64,000 bases of DNA. It comes from Melieria omissa. Taxonomy: Eukaryota > Arthropoda > Insecta > Diptera > Ulidiidae. The notes below the pieces were generated by a model that did not search any database, was not told the origin of the DNA, and saw only the letters and a list, made by a program, of their open reading frames with translations. The stretch covers positions 102,298,905 through 102,362,904 of the forward strand of contig OZ020269.1 in assembly GCA_963971225.1 (NCBI GenBank). Direction: 5' to 3'. Below are positions 47,308-60,347 of the stretch, in pieces. The position numbers were made by a program, and so were the translations under genes. The stretch's first letter is position 1; the number at the start of each line of letters is the position of its first letter.

Positions 47308-48840
47308 ATATTTATTTTCATATTCTTTTATGTTTCATATTATATTTTCATGGACTTCAAGGACCATTTTAACAGACTCTGACACATTTCTTTAACTTTC
47401 AAAGTCAACAAAAATTCGTATGAAACACATATATACAGCCATGAAAGGGTTAAATGTATGCAAACACGCTTTTATGGGAAGTTCAGCCAGTTGCAACCGT
47501 ACACAAATGTCAGCTGCAACAATTGCTTAGCAGTTCTTCAATTCCTCGACAGTTGAACGTTTTGCATTGAGTTCGAGAATTGCCTAAAGTTGTCTGTAAC
47601 CAATGAAATCAGCGAATACGTGTAATTAATAGCAAACGGCTACACAAATAAATCGTCTAAATGGCGTTTGAAATGACAATTAGAGCCGTTGTACTGACTT
47701 GGAATGTCAGTACATGAAAAACGTGAAGTCGAAATTAAAAATTGGAGCAATTGTTGCATTGTGTAAGCAAACGAGGCTTACTGTCTTATTTTGATTTGTT
47801 TGTTGTTGTTGTTGTTCATCAAAGACTTTAAAGTGTGGTTCTTTGGTTTGGCTCATCGAGTTTAAGGTTTGACTTGACTGTTTTGCTGATTGTTTGTGTG
47901 TTGCTGGTATTTCGAATTTAGTTTAAATTGATATAAGCATTGAGATCAATTATTTAAAATAGAATGAAAGTGTGTAAAATAGATCTAATTTGTTTAAAAA
48001 TTGAACCCTTTTTCATATTGTGAACACTGTCTGTGCATACAAACCTTTAGTTCATTGGCGAGAAAGCGAAACAAAAAGCATTGCAAATAACTAAAAGCAT
48101 TCAGCATTTAGCCACGTGAAAATACACGAGAACGTGACTATAAAGTTTTCAGACCATTTTGCCAGTATTCAAATGTCTGGCGGCGTTTTTCGAGTTGTGT
48201 GTGTGTCCAAAGCGCCGAATGCGCTGTCTGATATTTAGTTGTAATTGAAGGCAGATGAGCTTGAAAATTTGCCTTGTACGTGCACTAATTGCCGGCTGCC
48301 ACTGTTGAATGGATGTCTTTAATTTGGTGCCACAGCAGAAAGCTTTCGTTGAATTCGAGTGGAGAAATGAAAACTTAAAGCATTGAATTTAATGAAAATC
48401 GTGAAAAATTTAGGATGGTAAGGAAAGAGAGATTATAAATATTTATATTTTTTCTTTATAATTTAATCAAGGAATGTTGATTTACCGATTTGGATTTGAA
48501 TTTCGTTGAATTCGAGTGGAGAAATAAAAAATTAAAGCATGAACTTTAATACAAATTGTGAAAAATTTAGGATGGATGATGGATGAATGGATGGATAGAT
48601 ATATTTTTTTCTATATAATGTAGTCAAGGAAGGTTGATAACATATATGATAAGTTGATGATGATGAAACTTTGAAAAAGCAATTATTGTGTCTACGAAAC
48701 CGCATCTACAGCAACGCATAAGTGATCCTGGAAGATTCTGGTATAGAAAACAATAGGCTATGTATTTTTTATTACTTAAAGTAATACTTTGGTGCTTCCT
48801 AACTTCGCGAGTTTGAAGGCAATGGGCCCAAAAAACTTTC
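47308..48840. other. Gene-free stretch, no recognised feature
   Basis: No conserved coding frame. A short direct repeat occurs: TTTCGTTGAATTCGAGTGGAGAAAT at 48343-48367 returns at 48501-48525 (identical in the core GTTGAATTCGAGTGGAGAAA), followed in both copies by AATTTAGGATGG, indicating an old tandem duplication of about 157 bp. Confidence 0.45.
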
Positions 48841-48849
48841 TTCATACAA

Positions 48850-49380
48850 AACTTTAACCCAAACTTTGCTCCTTTATATCCCGAATTTCAAAAATTCACG
48901 CCTTAGCGGAAGTTTATTTTATTAAATGTACCAAAATGTAATTTTTCTGATAAAATATGCCACGCCCCTTGTCCAACGCTCATCAAATTTTACGAATAGA
49001 ATGACACATCTATGGGACAAAAAACCAATGCTGTCCGACTTGGAATTCCGAAGCTATTAGATATTAAAAATTTGGGTTGTATGGGTGGTGCCATGCCCTC
49101 TTGTGCAATACCCATCCCATTCTCTATGTCGAAGGGCAGAACAAAATCGTAAGTTCATACTAAATGTTATGCATGTGTGACCTGTAGTTCCAAAGTTATT
49201 CAAAACATTTGGGTCGCTTGAAAAATGCCACGCCCCTTGTTCAACACTCACAAAAATTCAACAGTGAAACGACACACCTGAATGGTGGTCCAGTACCCAA
49301 CTTCCCATTCCGAAGATATTTCATATTAAAAATTTAGGTTGTATGGGAGATGCCACACCCACCTGTCGGATCACTGTCAC
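48850..49380 (+). repeat. Degenerate repeated module (TATTAAAAATTTGGGTTGTATGGG units)
   Basis: Two related units occur, each with GCCACGCCCCTTGT, CACTCA or GCTCATCAAA, a GAATGACAC or GAAACGACACAC site, TTCCGAAG-TATT and TTAGGTTGTATGGG. They start at about 48955 and 49225. A (TAA)n-tailed LINE has inserted at the right end. The origin is unknown. Confidence 0.5.
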
Positions 49381-49386
49381 ACTATG

Positions 49387-50127
49387 TTATTATTATTATT
49401 ATTGATGGGGATAATGCACTGCGACCTGGTAGATCTATTGTGCCCCCTTCTTGGACCTCAAAGACTATCAGTAAGTCCAGTATCCGAGAGGAATTTTAGT
49501 ATGTTTCCCAAACCTCTGGATACCGAGTCCGTACCTGGTATAAGATGGTCCCCCAGGTGCTTCTTTCTCTTATGCATGAGTAGAAAGCATTTTCCTAGTA
49601 TATGTATTGCAGTCTCGTTTTCCTGCAAGCAGAACCTGCAATACCCGTTTTCACGGATTCCTAGTTTAGTTTGATGATAAATCAATCTACAATGCCCTCT
49701 AAGCATTCCCGTGATAATCCTAAGATTATTTTTTGATAAGGTCATACATTCCTCGAATCGTTTTCTATTGTGGAATCCGATAACCAGCTTCGAATGCTCT
49801 AGACCTGGTTGATTTTCCCAGTATTTATTCCTTCTGGTTGTCTCGTACTTTCTCAATAGGATGGAAGAAGCTCGTTTGCCCAAACCACAAAAAGGTTCTG
49901 GGCCGACAAAGGGTGTGGAAGCTCCCATCCTTGCCAGCTCGTCAGCGCGTTCGTTCCCTTCAATGCCGGTGTGGCCTGGTACCCAAAGTACTCAGACCTT
50001 GTTGTAACGGCCAAGTTCGTTCAGCTTCTCAAGGCCAGCCAAAACCAGTTTCGAGGACACCTGGTGGGATCTCAGAGCCTTGATTGCCGCTTGACTGTCA
50101 GAAAGGTTGGCAATCTTCTGAGATTTT
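49387..50127 (-). mobile_element. 5'-truncated LINE of the I clade type with (TAA)n tail
   Basis: On the minus strand the coding remnant starts in the RNase H domain (LSDSQAAIKALRSHQ, VPGHTGIEGNERADELA) with one in-frame TGA before VLWVPGH. It runs through a CCHC-like knuckle C-x2-C-x8-H-x4-C and ends at a stop at 49458. The 3' end carries (TAA)n, seen as TTA repeats at 49387-49403. RNase H after the reverse transcriptase and a TAA tail are hallmarks of I-like elements. The reverse transcriptase and endonuclease are absent, as usual for incomplete reverse transcription. It belongs to the 3' tenth or so of a full element. Confidence 0.85.
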
Positions 50128-50229
50128 TTTTTAAGGCGAACATTCCGTGAAAGTTTCAGCTAAATCGGTCGCATATTTGGATTCGATTGGGATGATGAAA
50201 TTTCCCACGGTGAGTTTTAGTATTGTGGG

Positions 50230-50485
50230 CAGTGTTGCCACTTAAAAAAATTTTTCCCGACCTAACTTCTGACCAAATCCGACCTCAACCGACCAAATTA
50301 AAAATTTGTGTCATCTCTAAAGTCATTTTTAAATTAAAATTTTATTTTGTTTTAATAAATTTTGTGTACTAATGAAAAGATATTCACATCACAAAACGGA
50401 CCGAAATTCGTTTAAGCCGACCAGCGGACCAAAGTAACAAAAACTGACCAATTTTGGTCCGAAAAGACCAAAAGCGCCAACTCTG
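50230..50485. mobile_element. hAT-like miniature element, 256 bp
   Basis: The left end CAGTGTTGCCAC and the reverse complement of the right end CAGAGTTGGCGC match the common insect hAT terminus. Octamers ATTGTGGG (50222-50229) and ACTGTGGG (50486-50493) are an 8 bp target duplication with one change. The interior repeats GACCAAA-type words in both orientations and has no coding capacity. Confidence 0.82.
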
Positions 50486-50510
50486 ACTGTGGGACCAACA
50501 ACAAACTAAC

Positions 50511-50648
50511 CAGTGGCGTACACAGGATTTCATTTGGCGGGCTTTGCGTACAACTTTTGGGCCCAATACCATTCAAAACCATACTTTGTACAAGCAGGTT
50601 TTGTGTTTGCAGGGGTTTGAACCCCAAAACCTTCTGTGAGTGCCACTG
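50511..50648. mobile_element. Miniature element with CAGTGGC ends, 138 bp
   Basis: The left end CAGTGGCGTACACAG and the reverse complement of the right end CAGTGGCACTCACAG agree at 12 of 15 positions. This terminus type is widespread in insect genomes. Flanking octamers do not match, so the target duplication is lost and the superfamily is uncertain. Confidence 0.55.
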
Positions 50649-52249
50649 AAAGATATACACATGTATGTGTAGATGAATAGATATATGTAGATGAAGCTAT
50701 AACTAGCTGAACGATGGACCCTAGTGGGTACTTAGCGGCCTGTTTATAAGTTGAAATAGCGATGCGCTAAAAAACGAATGAAAAATGAAAAAATAATATA
50801 TAAAAAATATTTAAAAAAATATTTAAAAAAATATATTAAAAAAAAAATATATATATATATAATATAAATATAAATAAACGAAAGCATCTACTTATTTCGG
50901 TATTCCAAAAGTAGCATTGCTGTGTTAAAGTTTTAGATTTTAAATAAGTGATCTAAAAAAGGAATCATTTTTCAGGCACTGTCGTTTTTTCTCCTTTTCA
51001 ACGCTTGAACAATATTCACATTGAATATTGATGACTAAATTGAAAATTGATTACGAATGTAAACAATCAGCACGTGGATTCAGATCAGTTTAGAAAAAAG
51101 CTAAAATCAAAATCTGCTAAATAATAAGAACCTCTCATTATGTCCGACAGACATTCATTCATACAAAGTTAGTTACCACTAACGCATTTAATTTTGCTTA
51201 AATTCGTTTCCAACAACAAAGACACCCAAACCACTTGCACAAATTTTACCAAATCTTTGAGTGTTTGTCGAGTGCGGGCGTCTGTCGCTGCGTCCTGTTT
51301 CCAATGCTTTCAATGTCGGCGTTGGCAATGCGCGCTTCTGTCGAAGTGTCGCTGGCCGGTGTTGACAACACACTGACGATGATGAAAATCTTTCAATTAC
51401 AATAATGAAAATTCTCGCTAATACTAAAGTTGATGTCCATCCTTATCGGGTCGTGTCTTAATGTCCTTTTGCTGTACTACTTAGCATTTTTTCTCTTGCA
51501 TGTTGCGCCGCCGCCCCCGTTGCGTTGGTTGCATTAGCTGAGAGCACAGCGCGCGCGGTCAGCGGCGATAATCAAACGTCCTTGAAGACAAATTGAATTT
51601 TTATACACACAGCTTTGGTTTTTTTTATTATTTTATTTTATTTTTATTTTATTTATTTTTTTGTGTTTTTTTCATTCTATTTTCTTGCATTTTTGATGTC
51701 TCTCTCTGTTGCGCTTCGAAGCTGCTCCGCGCTGCCAAAGCGGCAAATCCCTACAAAATCGCTCTCTGCTAGCTGGGATTGTGTTTGATTTTGGCTTTTG
51801 ACTTTTCTGCAGTGCACACTGACTTGTTGTCGCTCGTAGCTGACGTATTACAATGTAAGGAAGCAGTGGCACCAAGCAGCAGCACAGAGTAATCTGCAGC
51901 AAATCGCTGGTCCGGTTCGTGTTAATACAATAAAATTTCAATGTGAAATTGAATTTCGTCTTTTATCTGGTTGGGGAGTTTTCGTTTGAATTTCACAATG
52001 GCCGCGGCCTCTTCTCATTTGTTTGTAGTTGTTTTATTTTCATTTTTGTGATTGAATGAGGAATGGCGATTCAGGCGTTGTCGAGGAAATGTGTTGCTGA
52101 ATGTAGAACAAACTGTATGCGATGAAGCATAGAAATGTGGTTTGAAATTCAGTTAAAATTCCATGAATACATTTACGGCACAGGAGGCTGCAAAGTGCAT
52201 TGGAAGTTGTAATCAAACAACACGGTGTATATAAAAATTTATATATAAT
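50649..52249. other. Gene-free stretch, partly low-complexity
   Basis: An A/T-only run with AAAATATTT units lies at about 50785-50880. The sequence at 51180-51950 is less AT-rich, with a T-only-like tract (51618-51665). Minor open frames have no recognised relatives. Confidence 0.4.
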
Positions 52250-52251
52250 AC

Positions 52252-52372
52252 ATCCAAAGGATACGCTGGCTTGGCCATGTCTCCCGTATGAAGGATGAAG
52301 TTGCAGCGAAGAAGATGTTCCACGTGTTAGTAGAAGAGGGAGACCCTGTCTCCGGTGAAAGGATTAAGTTGA
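52252..52372 (+). mobile_element. LINE fragment (region following the reverse transcriptase)
   Basis: The frame from 52252 reads IQRIRWLGHVSRMKDEVAAK, the highly conserved region near the C-terminus of many non-LTR reverse transcriptases. After a frameshift come RRGRPCLR, a stop and KD, the usual GRPRLRW-type follow-on. Only about 120 bp remain, so the clade cannot be assigned. It is dead. Confidence 0.8.
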
Positions 52373-53480
52373 ATACGTCCGATCATCCTTTTGAGTTTTG
52401 AGTAAACTGTTTGCTTTTGTTGTTGCTCTGACTCGAAGCGGAAATTATGACAGAACCCAAATCAAACTTAAATCAAAATTGTAGCGAAATGCAATCATCA
52501 GAAAGGCAGAGCCTGAAGAACGTTTTCAAGTTTCTCAATTCTGTTTTGTTTCAAAATAAAAACATTTTCAACGTTTCACTGGCATTAAGATACAACACAA
52601 AGTAGTTATTAAGAATTTTGTTTTAGTTGCATATCTTTCAGACTTTAAGCAACTTAAGTGAAGAATTTGTTTCTGTTCAGCGCCGTTTCGCCAAAGTTTG
52701 GGTCTGATGCTGCCGGCAGACGGTCACTTTGATTTTGGTGTGTTGGTTTTTCTCTTTGTTTTTGCTTTTGACACAAACTGTCGGCGTTGCATTCACAGCT
52801 CCGACACTCGTCCTCAACACTTGGCTCGCGTTGCTTGGCAGCGCCAAGTCAACGTTGCGAACTGATGCGGGTTGCATATTCCTTTCATTCATCCGTTGCT
52901 ATTGCCCAAGTTTCTTGGCTGTGTCTGCTGTCTACTGTCTGCAGTGGCGTCGCCTTATCACTGCCACCGAGGCAGTGGCAATATTCCGCTTCGGAAGCGT
53001 TTTGCGCTTTGCGCGATAACGCCGCGCAGGCGGCTCCAACGCGCCAAAACAAAAATACGAGCCAGCAAATTAAAAACGCAATAAGGTGTTTGCATTTATG
53101 ACATTGATGGAAATGGTGTCTGTTGTTATTGTTGGTACGGTGCGAACTGAACATTTTTGGCTGCTGCTTTTGACTTTGATTAAATTTTAAAAATTAATTG
53201 CAAACGCTGTCAATGTGAGAAAAAACGGTGTTTTATATCATTTGAAATTTATGTTAGCATTGCAAGTTGTTGGATTCGAGTTGAAAATAAGAACCATAGG
53301 GCAAATAAACGATTAAAATTTGCATTAAGTCGTAAGCATTGAAATGAGATGTAAATGTTCTTAACTACAAACAATGCGTGAAGAACAAAGTGTTAACAAT
53401 TTTGGAAATATGCATTTGCGTTCTGAGTTTGTACTAAACAAATTTCTAAAAATCATTGCAATCACTTGAACAAAGCTTTT
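52373..53480. other. Gene-free stretch, nothing recognised
   Basis: The GC-richer region at 52680-53080 carries overlapping frames of 70-104 codons on both strands without recognisable relatives. Splice-supported coding structure is absent. Confidence 0.4.
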
Positions 53481-56190
53481 TCCAAAAGTGTTCCAGAAAA
53501 TAGCAGATCGAAAATATTCAAACAGAAGGCATCAAATGTACTTCAGAAGGCATGAAATGTGTGTAAACATAGTAAAACGTATTTGCGAAAGGATCAAATG
53601 TACCTCGAAAACCATTAACTCCACTTAAGAAAAGTTAAATGTACTTCAAAAGGCGTCAAAAATATTCCATAGTCAAATATTCCTTAAAAAAAAATTTTTC
53701 TAAAACCGTTAGTTATTAGACAGTATGCAGTACACCAGATTTTACCAGGATTTCATATCTTTTCATAAATAGTAGAAAATGTGGTAAATATTTTGTCACA
53801 AAGCTTCTCTATGCAGTAACCCAAATCATTCTCTGATTAATCGAACTACAATTCCCACAGTCGTTCAGTTTCTAGCAGCTCAGTATTGAAGTTTACCGAG
53901 TTGGACACTATTTACAAAATATGTCAAATTACTATTTCCCAGCATTTTTGTGAAATTGTGTTGTTAACATTTTCTTTGAAATTGCACTAAGATTCCATCT
54001 ATTGTGTACTATTCAGGGTAACATTTTTGATCAATTTCTCTCATTTTGTTGTACAAAAAAGTGGCTGTCATTCTACCTGATTAATTAGTTGTATTTCTGT
54101 CTTTTTGCCTCATCAAATGTGTTTCTGAATAGTTAAATAATTACCTATCAGAAAGCATCAAATTTATATCAAGCTTAAGATAATTTTAAAATTCTAAATT
54201 CGCTTAAGAATGCAAAATAACAAAATTTGTCAAATAGTCAAATGAACTTTAAAAAGCACCAAATGTATTCCAGAAGGTATCAATCAAATGCATTTGAATG
54301 CATTGTACATATTTTTGGAGTAATGAAATGTGCCTCAGAAAGCATCAAACAAGCTTCAAAACAGTCAAATGTATATGAAAATGCAATGAAATGCATTTCA
54401 ATAGAGTAAAATATCAGAAAACATCGAATGAACTCCAGAAAGTGCCAAAGAAACTTAAGAGTAGCCGAATCATTTAAATGAAATGGGTTTCAGAAAAGTT
54501 AAAAAAGTGTGTCAGAAAGTATCAAAAATTTTCAGAATAGTGAAATTATTTTAATGAAGAAGAGGTTTCAGAAGAGTGAAATGTCCATAAGAAAGAACCA
54601 AATAAACTCCAAATATTTAGCACCGTAAAATTTTTAGAATAGTCAAATAATTTTAATGAAACGTGTTTCAGAAGAAGTCCAGAAAGCATCAAAGAAACCT
54701 AAGAATAGTAAAGTTGTTTTAATGAAATGGGTTTCAGAAAAATAAAATGTAATTCAGAAAACATCAAACAAACTTCAGAATAGTCAAAGCATTTTAATGA
54801 AATGTTTTTCAGAAGAGTAAAATGTTGACAAGAAAGCATCAAATACACTTCGGAAAGCACCAAAGGAACTTCTGAATATAATAATTTCAAAGCAAAAGGT
54901 TTCAGAAGAGTAAAATTTATGTCAGAAAGCAACAAAGAAACTTTAGAATAGTAAAATCATTTCAATGAAATTTGTTTCGGAAGAGCAAAATGTCGACAAG
55001 AAAGCATCAAATAGTCGAATAATTTTAATAAAATGCATCAAAAAACTTCAGAATAGTCAAATCATTTTAATGAAATGTGTCTCAGAAGGGTAAACAACAT
55101 TTTTAAAAGCATAAAATAAACTCCAAAAAGCACCAAAGAGACTTTAGAATAGTCAAATAATTTTAAAGATAAGGATTTCAGAAGAGTAAAATATATGTCA
55201 GAAAGCATCTTCAGAAAGCACCATAGAAATTTTCGAGTAGTCAAATCATTTTATAAAACGTGTTTCGGAAAAGTAAAATGTCCATAAGAAAGTATCAAAT
55301 ACAATCCAAATATTTGGAAGAACCTTAGAAGAACGTCTATCAGTAAACAGAAAATAATCCAAAAATTGTAATGAAATGGGTTTCAGATAGTAAAATGTAT
55401 GTCAGAAAGCAACAAAGAAACTTCAGAGTTGTAAACACATTTCAATGGAATGTGTTTCGGAAGGGAAAATGTCGACAAGTAAGCATCAAATAGTCGAATG
55501 ATTTTAATGAAATGCGTTTCAAAAGAAAAATGTATGTCAGAATGTACCAAAGAAACTTCAAAATAGTCAAGTCATTCTTCAAATAAGCTCCAGAAGGCAC
55601 TAAATAAACTTTGGAATAGTTAAATAATTTTAATGTTTGTCAGAAAGCATCATAAAAACTTCAGAAAAGTCTAATCATTTTAATGAAATGTGTCTCAGAA
55701 GAGTAAAATATCTATCAGAAAGCATCTAATAAACTCCAAAAAGCACCAAAGGAACTTTCGAATACTGAAATAATGAGCTTAATATCTATAAGAAAGCATC
55801 AAATGAAAAAAATGTCAGAACAGTCTAATCATTTTAATGAAATGTGTTTCGAAAGACTTAAATGTCTATAAAAAAGTATCAAATAAATTCCATGAATATC
55901 AAAGAAACTTTAGAATACTCAAAAAATTTTACAGAAAAGGGTTTCACAAAAGTAAAATGTCAGAAAGTACCAAAGAATCTTCAGAAAGCACCATAGAAAT
56001 TTCCGAGTAGTCAAATTATTTTCATGAAACATGTTTCGGAAAAGTAAAATGGCCATCAGAAAGTATCAAATACACTCCAAATATTTGGCATCAAAAACAT
56101 TTAGAAGAACCTTTCAGAAGAGTGTAATGTCTATCAGAAAACAGCAAATAATCAAATAATTTGAATTAAAGGGTTTCAGAAAAGTTAAAA
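53480..56190 (+). repeat. Degenerate satellite, about 2.7 kb, period about 90-100 bp
   Basis: Words recur in fixed order throughout: TCAAATCATTTTAATGAAA, TGTGTTTCAGAAGAGTAAAA, TGTC-TATCAGAAAGCATCAAA, TAAACTCCA-AAAGCACCAAA, GAAACTTTAGAATAG. Landmarks of the type ATTTTAATGAAAT appear at about 54786, 55057, 55670 and 55827, with decayed copies between them. Spacing is irregular because units lost or gained pieces. The left part (53480-54200) is the most decayed. Similar short minus-strand frames in different units are repeat echoes, not genes. Confidence 0.85.
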
Positions 56191-58886
56191 TTTTTTTATT
56201 TTAATTTTTAATGAGGAAAATAAATATTATAAAATTAAAAAACTAATATCACTTCTTTTCCGTACGGCTTCCAGGTTTTTGAATTGTGCAACATGCAACT
56301 TGGCCCCAGTCTGGTTTCGAGTACATATTTCATTGTCGCACAGTGTTATTAATATTTTGATTATGGCACGTAAACGACGGCTGCATAGCGGCCATTAACG
56401 ATGCTTGGAATGTCTTCGTTGCCATGTTTCTTTCTGTTTTGATCGCCGGCACTGTGGCACAGTTACTGCCGTTGACTACCAGGCGACAGTGCGCCACAAC
56501 GAGAGCAACTTTCCTGCAGTTATTCATAAACGAGTGCAACGCATTGCTGCATGAATGGACGACACGAATGGGGCTGCGGGGACGGTACGTGTGGTGTTCA
56601 GCGGAATAGAATTTTGTGGCAAAAGTGACCGCGTCAGCTTGGCACAGTGTTGCAAACGTGACCAAATTGTGGGCAAAATATGGATTGGTTAGCTTTGAAA
56701 AGAATGCAAATTAAAATTTAAATTAATTTGTTTGAAAAACTTGGTGCAGCAGTGGGAAAAATTTTGATAATTTTTAATGTCTGTCATGAAATCTTAAATA
56801 AAAAAACAATAATAATGAAATCTTAAATAGTATCAATAATTTGTTATAAATTATATGACCACATTTTCAAGAGTTGCGAAAAAGTAAAGAGCGCAAAACA
56901 CCAACTTTACCATTGGTCAGTTCAGAGAAGTTTGTAGAGAACACTGTACAACACCGTTTAGTCAACATGTTTGTATGTATATCGGTTTGTTTTTTTTGTA
57001 CGTACAAGAAAATCAAAGTGCACTCGACTGCAACTCGCTTTCGCCGCGTTCAACGTTCGGCGCTTTCAATGGCTTCAAACGCTTGTTTCACCTTTGATGG
57101 CTGCCTTGCCACTTCATATATTATTTGTTGGCTGCATTTGTTGTTGTTGTGGTTACCATGCACCATTTTTTACACATATCACCATCCATCAATACACCAA
57201 TACACACACATACACATTGATCCTGCCATACGGCTGAGTTAAACACTGCGTTGATCGCTATTTGTGCGCTCTTTGCACGCATTTTTGCAGAGCACTCGGT
57301 CAGCTTTGCAGCAGCAGCACTGCATCACACTGCATAGCGTTGCGTTGCGGCATTATGTTGCAAGTCGTTTGGCGATTTGTTATGAATTTATTGTAGTACG
57401 TGACGGAAGTGGTCCGAGTACTTGCATTCTAATAGACGCATAAATATTCGCTTGTCAAGGCGTGCGGGGACATTATGTCACCGATAACAACCAACACAAA
57501 ATCATAACAAATGCAACAACAACAAAAATAGAGCAATCGGTTCAATGTGTCGGCTTCGCATTGGCATCGAAAATGCTGCCATATGATGATTTACAAGGAG
57601 CAAAAATGCACTAAAAAATAAACGTACAAGAGTGTTAAGTAAAATGGATGGTTGTATGTAGATAAAGATGTGGAAAATGTAGAAAATATATAACAAATCG
57701 ATATAACATGTTACAAGTTGAAGTTGGTGTGTTGGCAGCAAGTTTTGCTGAATGCACTTGGAAGTTGTTAGTGGCATAAGATGCTGATTCGAAAAAAAAA
57801 ACACATTTCAATATAATTTTTTTCTCGTCATTAAATTTTCTTTTAAAGATCTTTCGAAATTTCAAGACGTGACCAGTTGAAAAATTTTATAAAATAATTC
57901 TACATAACCTAAAAAAATGCTAAGGGTAAACCCCACCTTAAGACTGACTTTTATAATTCACCAACAATACAACAACAACTTTACAGCTGTTTGGCAAATT
58001 GTTTTTGTGCACCTTCTGCCGACCAACACCAGCCCACTCGCTGACACTGACGAGCACGTTTGAGGTCCTCTAGCCGCATTCCGCGTTTGCTCTGATTTGT
58101 TGGCGTCTGGCGTCGATGCAACGCAATCGCTGCCAGCATCGCCATCACCATTACCATCGCTCATTCAGCCCAGACGGGCAGTCAACGGGCGAGTCAGTTA
58201 GTAAGCCGCATGAGTCAGCGTTAATATGCACAACGCGCAACTGCCGCGCCACCTGATTTACAACATTTTCCCCACACATGAGATTCAATCGCAAAATGGG
58301 CTCGTGTAGAATTTTGCACGCTCGAATATTTGTCTCCTTATTCTAAACATTAGTGTCGTTCGCTTCCAACTAAATATGATGCGCCACCATTAATTCACAT
58401 TTGATCTGCACAAATCTGCACTAACCCGCACTGCGCCAAACGCGTCCATGTCACGTCGCTGCGATTATTTATGCGTTCGATTCTTGTGATGTGTTCGAAC
58501 TGATTGTGTTGCGTATAGCAACAACAATGCTAGCGTTCGATTCGCAATGGCACGCAGAAGCGCCACGTGTCTGACGGCCCAGGCGTCGCGGGTTTCTGTT
58601 GCTCGTGTCTGTTGTTTGTGTTGCCATTTAGTGGTTTATAAATTATGAAATTGCCAACAGCTTGAAAGGGAAAAACGAAAAGGATTCACGAAAGTGTCAT
58701 TCAAAATTGAAAATTCCTGCATGACTCAGATTTTGGTGTAAAAAATGGTTGTGGTTCTATGAGCTGGAAGACATGGAATGCACAAGAAGATTGGTAGAAT
58801 TTGCATATTAGTCTTTGATTAGTTTAGGGGAGATTTTTTCAGCTTTCAACCAGATTTGAAACAATTGAATCGCAACGCTTCTGGCA
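56191..58886. other. Gene-free stretch, nothing recognised
   Basis: Frames at 56330-56665 (minus), 56874-57242 (plus) and 57502-57804 (minus) look random: they overlap others and lack known motifs. CAACAACAAC and CACACATACACA runs are frequent, as in fly noncoding DNA. Moderate GC near 58000-58600 might mark regulatory sequence, without proof. Confidence 0.4.
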
Positions 58887-58890
58887 TTAA

Positions 58891-59130
58891 CACTAGAAAG
58901 ACCGCAAGTTTTCCATACCTTAAAAGACCACGTATCATATCCGTTGATATCTCGAAAAGTACACATCGGATTTGGCTAATTGTAATTGTAAAATCTTAAT
59001 TGAAGAACTAATTGTAGAACCCAATAAAAAAATAAAATTCATCAAAGCAAAAATTGATAGAAATACTAAAGAAAATACAGATATTTAAAACTGAAAAACC
59101 GTAAAAATGACCGCAATGGTCTTTCTAGTG
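58891..59130. mobile_element. TTAA-type miniature element, family 6, 240 bp
   Basis: The ends are a perfect inverted repeat CACTAGAAAGACC...GGTCTTTCTAGTG with exact TTAA outside (58887-58890 and 59131-59134). The first five bases CACTA, with the following G, match the ends of the piggyBac relic at 30669-32516 (CACTAGGATG). There is no coding sequence. Confidence 0.88.
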
Positions 59131-59715
59131 TTAAGTAGGCAACTGTTGACTACTGACCTGACTTTTTCTAATAAAATTTTGAGCTAAACAAACTATTGAC
59201 CGATTACTTTTTCTGTTCATGCCGTATTTGTATTCTAGCAATGTATACCGAAACTAACAAGGCCCCGCGGCTTTGCACGCAATAAAAAAGTTTTTCTTAA
59301 CCCTTTATTGATTCCGTCAGATTTTTACGAAAAAATACTTATCTCATTATTTCTCAATTGAAGTTTTTCTTGAGCCATCGTTGACTCCGTCAGATTTTTA
59401 TGAAAAAATATTCATCTAATTATTTCTCATTTGAAGTTTTTCTTAAGCCATCGTTGAGTCCGTCAAATTTTTATTTTCGAAAAAATTAAAAATACACGTG
59501 TCAAATTATTTCTCACCAAGAGTACCTTCACAAGTTTGAAGTCAAGAGGCCAATAAATCTTATTTCTCCATAAAAACACTTGACTCAGTTTTGATTTTCC
59601 AAAAAATACAAAACACGTGTCGAATTATTTCTCATTAAGAGTACTTTCACCAATTTTGAAGTCAATAGGCCCATTAATTCATGTTTTTTCATAGTTCCTC
59701 TATATAATCTCTTAA

Positions 59716-59940
59716 CCCTATTTCCCAGAAGTGAGCCTCACAGTCTCACTAAAGATTTCAAATGGCGATAAATCCAAAAGATTTTCGAATCCATTATTTC
59801 CTGTAATCCTCTAATAGAATGTTTAATATTTTAGACAGTTTTTGTACTTTTAAAACAATTGTTTTCAGTAATTTAGCTCACATAAGCCTGACAGTCTCAC
59901 TTCTGGGCTTAAGTTACTTTTACAATTCTGGAAATTAGAG
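59716..59940 (+). mobile_element. TTAA-type miniature element, family 3, copy 1
   Basis: The element starts CCCTATTTCCCAGAAGTGAG and its right end is the inverted AATTCTGGAAATTAGAG, with TTAA outside (59712-59715 and 59941-59944). CAGTCTCACT occurs near both ends (AGCCTCACAGTCTCACTAAA on the left, ACAGTCTCACTTCTGGG on the right). Same orientation as copy 2, 408 bp downstream. Confidence 0.85.
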
Positions 59941-60347
59941 TTAAGCCGTCCTTGACCACGTTTGTTTTTTATTTTCGAAAAATTAAAGACACCTATCGAA
60001 TTATTTCTCACTAAGAGTACCTTTACCAAGTTTGAAGTCAAAAGGCGAAAAAAATCATATTTCTTCATACAAAATTTAACCTTTGCTTAACCTCTTTATG
60101 ATTTAATTAAAAAAATGAGAAACACGTGTCAAATTATTTTTGATTTGGAATGTTTTCAGCAACTTTGAAGTCAATAGGCCAATGGATTCAAAGTTTTTTC
60201 GTAGTATTTCCATAAACGAACTTAACCCTTGGTTCCACCCCTTAAATTTTAATTTCCAAAAAAATCAAAAATACAAACCAAATTGTTGTTGACTTTTTGA
60301 TGAGTTTTTCAGTTTGAAATATTAAGTTTTTTCAAACAACACCTTAA

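Noticed and set aside
53480..56190. CRISPR-like array with spacers
   Set aside because: Units are degenerate throughout with no constant repeat alternating with unique spacers, and the genome is a fly's. It is a decayed satellite.
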